A DNA stretch of 64,000 nucleotides from Megalonaias nervosa (taxonomy: Eukaryota > Mollusca > Bivalvia > Unionida > Unionidae), in contig JAECUM010009792.1 of the NCBI GenBank assembly GCA_016617855.1, forward strand, positions 1 to 64,000, written 5' to 3'. Below are positions 55,902 through 64,000 of the stretch, one piece after another. Under the pieces are notes generated by a model, which ran no database searches, was not told where the DNA came from, and saw only the letters and a program-made list of their open reading frames with translations. Both the position numbers and the translations under genes were made by a program. Position 1 is the stretch's first letter; the number at the start of each line of letters is the position of its first letter.

Positions 55902-56168
55902 AGGGGGCCCCGAGTGGCCGAGTGGTCTAAAGCGCTCACCGTTACGGATCACTGCCATCTCACTCCTGTCTGCGTGGGTTCGAGTCTCGGGCTCGGCCAA
56001 TGTGGTTATGTGAGAAAGCTTGCCGGTAGCTTCTCGTGGGTCGGTGGTTCTTTCCGGGTTCTCCCGGGTTCTTTCTCCGCCATTAATACTGGCCGCCATG
56101 TATAGCCTATCTTGTGCTGAAAAATGGCGTTAAACCCTATAACAACAACAACAACAACAACAACAACA
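55902..56168 (+). mobile_element. Full-length tRNA-derived SINE with perfect target duplication
   Basis: The head is tRNA-like with A box TGGCCGAGTGG (55915-55925) and B box GTTCGAGTC (55978-55986), the internal RNA polymerase III promoter. The body runs to 'ctggccgccatgtatagcct' and 'ggcgttaaaccc', followed by an (AAC)n tail. The 12-bp duplication AATAAATATATC flanks it at 55890-55901 and 56169-56180. The 3' half resembles the central/tail domains of MetaSINE-type molluscan SINEs, recalled rather than searched. It sits in the first intron of the HSPA12-type pseudogene. Confidence 0.94.
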
Positions 56169-56665
56169 AATAAATATATCCACTTTCGTTAATACATGGT
56201 TTTCTTATTACATTCAGTGAAAATCTTAATGCGACCTAGATCCTTCTCCACGCACATACTGTTTATGTTCCCATATCCGGTCTGCTAATTCGCCTTCTAA
56301 TATTTCGTTGGGTTTAATTTTCTTTGGTCCTCATCCATATCCGTATGTTATCTAATGCCATACCATTGATTAATACAAACATCCAGTTAAATATACTGTA
56401 CATGACACATGTACGCAAATATATCCTACTCCAGCCATTGTGTTTAAAATGTTACTCTTCGAAATCTTCTCTGCTTTAAAATTTAAACTCTTACTATCTG
56501 CCATATTTTTATGTCTGCCTTGTACTCATGCTTTATGCTTACATATTTATCTCTTTTCCTCTACATCAACGTTATCATCTTCTTGTAAAGTGAAGTTTCC
56601 TTGCAGTTGTATAGTTCAATTTATTTCCTATTTGTCAGACCTTTTTTCGTCTTCAATTTGTATAG

Positions 56666-56884
56666 AACCTCAGACAGAACTGGGAGATAGAAGATGAGCA
56701 CGGGAAGCGCTTGTTATCCAGCAAAGTGTTCATGCATTCCATCCAATGTTTGAAGGAGATGGTAGAGAAAGACTTGGGAGACAGAGGCATCAAGATCAAA
56801 GATGATAAAATCACGTGGATTCTTACGGTTCCCGCAATTTGGAACGATCTTGCCAAGCAGTTCATGAGGGAAGCCTCTCTTGAA
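56666..56884 (+). pseudogene. HSPA12-type pseudogene, exon 2
   Basis: Acceptor TTTGTATAG (alternative ag at 56677), in phase with exon 1. It encodes NWEIEDEHGKRL, KVFMHSIQCLKEMVE, ITWILTVPAIWND and QFMREASLE with no internal stop. The donor is GAA|GTACTC; an alternative GTAATC donor lies further on, also in phase 0. The shorter form fits family spacing to the next block. Confidence 0.8.
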
Positions 56885-57008
56885 GTACTCAGAAAGACGA
56901 ACGGTCTTCAAGTAATCATTTTGTTTTCTTCCTAGCCTCTTTATTAGCGACACTGTATCAGTAAGCTAACGTAATTATTGCAACTTTATGATATTCTTTT
57001 GCGATTTT

Positions 57009-57021
57009 GTCTATCTATCTG

Positions 57022-57064
<43 letters not shown>
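57009..57064. repeat. (ATCT)n microsatellite
   Basis: About 14 ATCT units with one TGTC variant near the left end. Confidence 0.97.
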
Positions 57065-57065
<1 letters not shown>

Positions 57066-57814
57066 GTGACAAGGCAAAAGGGTTTCTTGACCGAGCGATG
57101 TCAATCCTGGCGTGAATCCCACTAGAAGTCACATGTGACCCTGATTCCAAAGACATCCATACAACTACTGTTGTAAACTGGAAATGCCAACGCGTCCAAA
57201 CTATAAAAAATTTAACTCTAATCAATACATGACCGCAAATCTCACAACTTCCCAATTGCCAGTCAACCTCATAAACTGCTTGGTTTCTCATTAAATTTCC
57301 GTAACGTACCGCCAGTATTCCACGCCGTGAAAGTATACAACTCATCCACCTAAAACAGGGAACTATTTTCACTACGCCACCTTAGGCCAGTCAATCATGA
57401 TTTTAAGCAACATTTCGCCTGTAACTCTATACCATATTTACCATCACAGCAACAATAAGCGGTGCCACCAGATGGAACAGTCCCTTCTCGTTTATTTCAT
57501 TGTGTATTGTACCAGTCACCAATCATAACTACCACACGTGGAGTCACACAATCAATTCACATACCTAGATTTTAATAGGGACTACTGAGCGAAAGGGACT
57601 CTCATGCGGCTCTGACCTGAGTTCACTAAAAGTAAACCATTGCATCATCAAATCTCGCCAACACTTCACTCCGTGACGTTTCTCCTACTAACTGGCTAAT
57701 CATTCGGTCTGGGGACCATCTCCCCAGCACTGACTTCCCATAATCAAACAAGTAATCAAAAAAATCTAAGAAATCCTTACAAAGGTGAGTTATAAACAAT
57801 TTCGCATACACCAA

Positions 57815-57815
<1 letters not shown>
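57065..57815. other. Compositionally distinct block, unidentified
   Basis: This ~750-bp stretch between an (ATCT)n and a (TA)n tract is visibly richer in C and in CpG than its flanks. No reading frame, terminal repeat or RNA was recognised. It may be a transposon fragment flanked by unstable microsatellites. Confidence 0.4.

Positions 57816-57816
<1 letters not shown>

Positions 57817-57887
<71 letters not shown>
57817..57887. repeat. (TA)n microsatellite, ~35 units
   Basis: A pure TA tract in the intron before pseudogene exon 3. Confidence 0.98.
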
Positions 57888-57889
<2 letters not shown>

Positions 57890-57988
57890 GAGCCTGATAT
57901 CTATGCGGATGATTAGGACTTCAGATACAATTGTACATATTTGCATATTCGAACTGTGACATGAGATCAGAAAATAAAATGCTAATTA

Positions 57989-57992
<4 letters not shown>

Positions 57993-58045
<53 letters not shown>
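57993..58045. repeat. (GA)n microsatellite
   Basis: About 26 GA units, ending 48 bases before the acceptor of pseudogene exon 3. A second (GA)n lies at 58263-58300. Confidence 0.97.
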
Positions 58046-58048
<3 letters not shown>

Positions 58049-58093
58049 TTTTGTTTTTAGTCATCTCGTTTGTATCGACACTAATGCTTTCAG

Positions 58094-58189
58094 GCACGAA
58101 TAAAAAATGAAGACCTAAATCTGTCCTTGGAGCCTGAAGCAGCGAGCATTTACTGCAAAGAAATCATCAACAACCGCGAGGATAAGTCC
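58094..58189 (+). pseudogene. HSPA12-type pseudogene, exon 3
   Basis: Acceptor GCTTTCAG, donor TCC|GTAAGT, 32 codons: ARIKNEDLNLS, then LEPEAASIYCKEIINNREDK. It is intact and flanked by (GA)n microsatellites on both sides. Confidence 0.85.
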
Positions 58190-58259
58190 GTAAGTACAGA
58201 ATTCACTGCAGCCTCTGAGGGGAGGGGACCAAATTCTTGGTGATAGATATGGGAAGTAT

Positions 58260-58262
<3 letters not shown>

Positions 58263-58300
<38 letters not shown>
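58263..58300. repeat. (GA)n microsatellite
   Basis: About 19 GA units, 75 bases after pseudogene exon 3. Confidence 0.97.
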
Positions 58301-58302
<2 letters not shown>

Positions 58303-58859
58303 ATCTTCTAATATTTGAAAACCAGAGCAACGAAACTGTAAAATCTCTTTATGAAAAACAAAATTGATTAACATAAAAAAGGTTCAAAATTACAGACACT
58401 ATTATGAAACTGCTGAAAAATGTAAGAAGAAATGTTCAGACCCAAGATAAAATACAGAATAGTGAATCCCAGAACGAAGACAGAGCAGTGAAGACGATGT
58501 AGTGAACTCGCATTCAATATAATTGTTTCAGACACCAAAGCCAAGAGAGAGTCGAGCAGACAGAATAGTGAACTCTCATTCGATACAATTGGCTGTAGAA
58601 ATATTTGAATATTCCTAACAGTTTTTTAATATTTTGAAGATATGTTTCTCTGATTCAAGCCTAAAAATATACTGCATACATGGATTGATTGTTTGAATTA
58701 TAGAAACGTCCAACAATATTTTTATTTTCTGACAATTCAAGTGAATTGATTCAAAAAACGTATATAGCATACTGTATTCTATATCTGAAGAGGAATCGGA
58801 AGCTTATCGTTGATCTTTGCTCATTAAATTAGATCACGTTTGAGGTTTTGAAACATTTC

Positions 58860-59034
58860 GTGGCGTAAGCTCTGCTTCACGAAAGATTGGCATAGATAGG
58901 AGCTGTCGTAAGCTCTGCTTCGCGAAAGATTGGCATAGATAGGTGCTGTCGTAAGCTCTGCTTCACGAAAGATTGACATAGATAGGTGCTGTCGTAAGCT
59001 CTGCTTCACGAAAGATTGACATAGATAGGTGCTG
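58860..59034. repeat. Minisatellite, 43-bp units, 4 copies
   Basis: The unit 'cgtaagctctgcttcacgaa' plus 'agattggcatagataggtgctgt' recurs at 58864, 58907, 58950 and 58993, exactly 43 bp apart, with very few changes. Confidence 0.95.
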
Positions 59035-61486
59035 CCCTCTGTCTGACCTGTAAAGTTATACCCAACCCGTTTGTACTCATGTCTTCATATGAAAGTGATA
59101 CTCGTTTCATATCACTTTCAGTAGTATGATAATAACAGTTTTAGACTCCTTTTTTTTTTTTTACTGATCTAGGTTAAAGCCTTGTATACAACCAAAGGAT
59201 TTTCCTCATACCACATGCGCACGCATGCGAATAAACGTACGAACGTTACCATGAGAAGCTCATACCAAGGGAAAGTGATGTTTGGTAGAAGACGTCAAAC
59301 TAGATCAGTAACAAAACAATACCACTTTTATCATGTGACTTGATTATGACTTCCAATCATGAAACTATATGAATAGTTGTATGAACGCATCTGGGGTCAT
59401 ACGGGTATTAACATTAACCTATAGGCTAACATGCGGTAGCCAGTATGGGGTCCCTAGGATTAAAATGGGGATGGAATATATAGGGTCAAACGACAATGGT
59501 AACATGAACATCTGTATCTAGTATACAAAAACACCATATATACTATCAAGCACCCCCTTTTTACAATCCAAAAAAAACAGACCATACAATCCAGGACCTA
59601 CTTTTTATTACTATTGAAACACCCCCACCCCCCTACAATCTATATACAAAACCCTATACTCCAGCGAAAAGGATAGACACACTAATATACTCTTACATAC
59701 AAGCATGCTATCACACAGAAGAGGCAGGGTAAAAGTGGATTTAAGTTTTGGTTGTCAGAAACATAGATGCTCTAAAACAAACATTTACCTGCAGTTTGAA
59801 GCTGGTTGCTACGAAAAACTGATGTTAACACATTTCCTAAACCATGTCGTCGTTTTCGAGCGACTACTGGGTACACAGGACACATCATTTTGTTTTTACA
59901 AATTTCTAGAGAATCGTTTTCGCAGATATAGTTTCACCGCGATTTTTCCTTTCGATAATGGGGTATTTTATTCAAGATTTCTTTTTATACTAATGTGGTC
60001 ACTGTCAAATAATGACTTCCTGACAGGAAGATAATGTGGATGTACCAATTTTCAGTGAACATGATACCGTATAAATTCCAACGTATATAGCGATGGCTTT
60101 ATTTCGGTTTAATGCACTAATAAGTCCCAACCCATTTCTGTGAGATTATAAGTACACTGCTGATATTTTAACAGGTGGCACACTAATTTCTTAGAAACGA
60201 CAGACGTGTATAGTCCGTGTAAATTGCAGCGGTTTGAATTATAATAGACTATAACATTACATTGCTTTTTCGTGTTCATGTAAAACAACCCTAAGATCAC
60301 CGTTTCATTACTTATTCAAGAGCAATATTATTTTCCAGGAGTGTGACTCAAACCTGCATTACTGAATCAGAAGTATAACACGGTAACAGATTAGTCCACC
60401 AAGCACGCACATCCTGATGACAAATATACGTGCGAACCCCTCCTATATTAGTCAATACGAAAATCTACGCCATTTTGAATTACTATTCCTTTGCTATTAT
60501 ACACATGGTCCCGTGTAGTGGTAAGCTTACATGGTCCCGAAACAATAATTCTAAATCTCAAAATTGATTGCACTTCCACCAATAATACTTTGATTAGTTT
60601 TTCACATTGACGATTATCAATTAGGCCGGCTCTTGTATAAAGACAAGTAATGTTCGATACCGATATTGCAAATAATAAGCTCGTCAGATTCTTCATTTCT
60701 TGACTAAGTCAAGAAAGCGGTATTTTCCTTGAGACTTGAAAAGCACTAGAAAAAGAGGCTATTTTCTGGATTTAATTCATCTTTATACAAGAGCCTGTAC
60801 TCTGCCACTAACACATAACACAGAGCAACACATTGAGCCTCCATAATGATCGATCGGTCTATTTTCACAGTGCTTTGCGACACTGCTTTTGTATATATGT
60901 GTGTGTGGGTGTGGGTGTGTGTGATACAACTTAAATAATCTTTGATCGGTTTGTTTACCATGCGAGCGTTGATACAAACGATGAATATTCGCATACGTGT
61001 ATTTGCCACGTCGACGGAGTTTATGTTACAAGTGGTATGATACACTTTGTTTGGTCGCTGTTATGGTTGAAGTCTTCTACCTCACATGACTTTCCTCTGG
61101 CATGGGCTCCTCATGTCAACGTTCTTACATAGGCTTGCATACGTGCGTGTGTGATATGAGAACATAGTTATGGTGGGACTTAGAAAGCTTTAACTGAGAT
61201 CAGTAATATGAATCTAAAATCTATAACCATACTACTCTTTCAAATTAATGAGCTTATCATCAGATAGAAAAGGTTCCGTTTATGAATGGATCAAGATTCA
61301 TATTTTCCACAATTTTATTGCAAAATATGTTTGAACAGTTTTAGCAGGTAAGAACATTCAGTTTTGTTTACCATTTTTCTCTTTATATGTCCCTTTTCAA
61401 AAGTTATTTTGTACTAGCCGAATGCTAAATATTATGTGTCATCAAATCAAGCAAACATACAATGTTTCTCTCTGAAGAAATTTTAG
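59035..61486. other. Pseudogene intron, no feature recognised
   Basis: About 2.4 kb with no exon-like block of the HSPA12 family. A 109-codon open frame at 59705-60034 has no recognisable family features. A short GT-rich tract lies near 60896-60922. Confidence 0.5.
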
Positions 61487-62532
61487 GTGGAACGGTTGAT
61501 GTAACAGTTCAGCAAGTAGTTGAAGGTAGTAACTCAAGGAGTTAAATGTGGCGACTGGCGGTGCATAGGGTGGATCGAAAGTCAACAAAAATTTCATTGT
61601 CTTCATGAAAAAACTCTTAGGTAACGATGTTTAGAGTAATTTTGTTCAGACTTTCGAGCAGACAAGCTAGACATTGAGAGGGAGTTTGAGATGAAGAAGC
61701 GATTTATTGGTCTGACGACCAGTAATCGAATTTTAATCAGACTATCTTCAACGCTTAGAGATGTTTTCAAAGAATTTAAAAGAAAATAAATGACTAACAC
61801 TGTAGTATTAGAAGCCGGATTTGAAGATAAGATAGACATTAAGAGAGATAAAATGACTTTGGATGCAAACTTAGTGAAAGTCTCTTTTCAACTTCTCGTT
61901 GGAAAGCATAGTGAATCACGTGAAGGACTTCTAAAAGACACCGATGCTGATCCATTGTTCTTAGTTGGCGGAGTCGCCAAATCTCCATTGGTTTGTGAGA
62001 CGTTTCTTCAAACATTTCCTGGTATACGAATAGTCTCCCACATCGACGCTAGACTTTGTGTACTCAAGGGAGCCGAATTATACGGACATGATCCAAAGAT
62101 TGTAAAGGCCCGTATCTGCAAACAACCCTACTGAACACAAGCGATGCGATCGAAGGACACGACCCTGAAGACCAGAAGATTATAGTCGATGGTAAACCGT
62201 TCTGCAAATTCTTTGTGAAGTATGCAGAGATAGGTCAGACGGTACTTATTGACGATCGGTCCACGCACGAAATGGAGGCATTAACTGCCAGAATGAAAGC
62301 CATGACTATTCGAGTGTATGTTTCAGAAATAAAACATCCAACCTACACATCAGGCTACTCTTATTAACAACTTGGCAAGATGACAGTTGACATGCCAGAC
62401 ACGACTGGTGGTGTGGACCAAAAAGTGATCGTAAGTATGTCATTTGGAGAGTCGGAACTGGATGTAGAATGCGTCAATTCTCAATCTAGTGAGAAAATTT
62501 CAGCCAGTTTCGATTTCTTTGGCCAAATGTGA
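61487..62532 (+). pseudogene. HSPA12-type pseudogene, last exon
   Basis: A TTTTAG precedes GTGGAACG, but the GGTVDV frame needs one more base, so the junction is damaged or a small exon is missing. The block then carries the frameshifts and two TAG codons listed above, an open middle (61790-62133: KIDIKRDKM, FLVGGVAKSP, KGAELYGHDPKIVKARICK), and a shifted end with GQTVLIDDRS, TVDMPDTTGG and MSFGESELDVE to TGA at 62530. Confidence 0.85.
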
Positions 62533-63575
62533 CTTAACTGCAAACAGAACGCGACGAGGTGCAAACATAACTGATAATATACAGGATATTTGGGAAATGT
62601 TTAATTTAAGGAACTTAAATTTCAGAAAGTTTTCTTTACAAGTCATTTAATATCGTCAAAGGAATAGCTGAAACAATATTTTGCAAAAGATCTGATCAAT
62701 TTGATAGAGGCGCACTGGATGAAAAATATCTTGCATATGTAAGAATATTTTTACACCTGTATGTGTCCCGTGAAAGCTTAATGTTTTTTTTTTATATGTC
62801 TGGTCAATACGGATGTTTGCCTCAGGCGCATAATGTACATAACACCTTCATTGCTCGTTGTTCATTGTTCTTATTGAGTAGATATTTGACAAACAGGACA
62901 GCTAAAATATTTTAAACGTACCAGTGTTTACTGTAATGAGGTAAACAAGTAATACCTATTAGTGGTTATAGACCTTTTAGACCTTGTGGTTATAGGCATA
63001 CCTATTAGTGGTAACTTGGCGCTCTTATTCAGTATAAAGCACGTTGGTTTTGATGTAAAATATACGATGGTAAGTGCCCTAGGATGGCAATACTATTGTG
63101 TGGAATATAAAGAAATTTTACTATTATTGCTGCTAAAATACAATAGACACTTTACTGAATGTGTAGGTAAGAATTTAAATTGACCACAACAGGTTTCAGT
63201 TTCATGCATGAATCAGGGAAGCATCGTATCACAAGATATTTCTATAATATGTCAACCTTTCAGCATGTAGCTTTCATATGACTCAGCTATCGTCACTAAT
63301 GGGTAAGTAGCTTGTATCTTCTAGCGATATTTTAGCACACATTAAAATAATTGTGCAAAATGTGTATTATTGCAATTGTATTTTATTTGCATATTTTGTA
63401 AAACATTATTTTCGCGTTTTACCATTTTTTCATTTTGGTTTCTGTAAACAATTAATACGGAGAATTTTATCATAATAATTTTAGCACACTCCAGCTTACG
63501 CAGAGGACAAAAGATTAATTTCTGTCTTCATTCTCCTTCTGTATTCAGTAGAAATGACAATTACATGGGCTTCAT
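62533..63575. other. No gene seen
   Basis: AT-rich sequence after the pseudogene end; no recognised feature. Confidence 0.5.
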
Positions 63576-63579
63576 CCTA

Positions 63580-63885
63580 TTCATGATGTAGACGGGTGGA
63601 GATTTATGAAAAGAAAAGAACGTTTTCTGTCAGTAGGCTTATGTCTGAGATTCATGTTGTAGTCGGATGGAGATTTATGCAAAGTAAAGAACGTTTTCTC
63701 TCAGTTTGGGCTAAGACCTATGGCTGAGATTCAACTTTCTTCCTTCATCGCCCATGCGTGAACATTAATGACAAGACTATTACTATCATCCGTAACAAAC
63801 TAAAACGAGGCAATATGATCCGTATCAAACGCAATACAAGGCAACATGATTCGTATCAAACTTAAAACGAGGCTACATGCTTAGG
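63580..63885. repeat. Two small tandem repeats
   Basis: 'cggatggagatttatg.aaag' plus 'aaagaacgttttctctcagt' occurs twice about 75 bp apart (63590-63720). 'atgatccgtatcaaac..aa' plus 'acgaggcaac' occurs three times at ~32-bp spacing (63785-63885). Confidence 0.75.
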
Positions 63886-64000
63886 ATGGATAGTATAATT
63901 TCTAGAATACATATTTCAAACAAACACAACTTCCTTAAATACCATTAAGTTAGGTTGGAGATCATATACTATATAAAATATTATGTATATTTAAAACTGC

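Larger units (their letters stand above)
53928..62532 (+). pseudogene. HSPA12-type Hsp70 pseudogene
   Basis: HSPA12 proteins are divergent Hsp70-family ATPases. Four blocks match the family in order: 53928-54262, 56666-56884, 58094-58189 and 61487-62532, with usable GT-AG borders at most junctions. Visible motifs are IGTTYSDYAFSFKPEYERD (phosphate-binding loop 1), ITWILTVPAIWND, LEPEAASIYC, GGTVDVTV (phosphate 2), FLVGGVAKSPL, VLKGAELYGHDP and TVDMPDTTGGVD. It is broken by a frameshift near 54001, TAA at 54137, a frameshift near 61540, TAG at 61566 (in place of the Trp of GGAWGG), TAG at 61632 and further shifts near 61670 and 62115. The short piece before GGTVDV was not found. Since the DYRK4 exons show no such errors, true decay is likelier than sequencing error. 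Confidence 0.88.

Noticed and set aside
55902..55990. tRNA gene
   Set aside because: The A and B boxes are real, but the sequence continues into a SINE body with tail and target duplication; it is the SINE head, not a tRNA gene.
59705..60034. 109-codon plus-strand frame
   Set aside because: Within a pseudogene intron, no recognisable motif, ordinary AT-rich codon use; consistent with a chance open frame.

Overview
The window is animal nuclear DNA: AT-rich, spliced genes with GT-AG introns, many tandem repeats and decayed transposons. The tRNA-headed SINE whose tail resembles the MetaSINE class, an HSPA12-type Hsp70 locus and a DIRS-type retrotransposon together suggest a lophotrochozoan, most likely a mollusc. 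That placement is inference; no marker gene fixes the taxon.

Layout. 1-1515: a small duplication, a 5'-truncated LINE on the minus strand and a minisatellite. 1857-31186 (+): a DYRK4-class dual-specificity kinase gene in 11 recognisable coding exons. Exon phases agree at every junction and give 572 codons with an uninterrupted kinase domain and a natural stop. The true 5' end is not resolved. Its introns hold most of the interesting structure. Intron 2 carries a 56-bp tandem repeat in which each unit reproduces the 3' splice site plus the first ~35 bases of exon 3, making 11 decoy acceptors before the real one. That array is split by a hAT-like element, which itself contains a solo LTR. Intron 3 has a 5'-truncated SINE with a perfect 12-bp target duplication. 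Intron 8 is mostly a decayed DIRS-like retrotransposon with inverted terminal repeats, an internal complementary region and a tyrosine-recombinase remnant.

31187-46424 has no convincing gene. It contains probable kinase 3' UTR and many minisatellites (52, 31, 42, ~38, 49 and ~60 bp units). 46425-50920 holds SINE remnants and a second, different LINE on the minus strand. 53928-62532 (+) is an HSPA12-type Hsp70 locus: four exon-like blocks match the family in order, but stops and frameshifts show it is a pseudogene. A full-length SINE with a perfect 12-bp target duplication lies in its first intron. 62533-64000 has only short repeats.

Functionally the only gene that looks intact is the DYRK4-class kinase. 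The rest is mobile or repetitive DNA, and the main open question is how the kinase pre-mRNA is spliced through the decoy-acceptor array.
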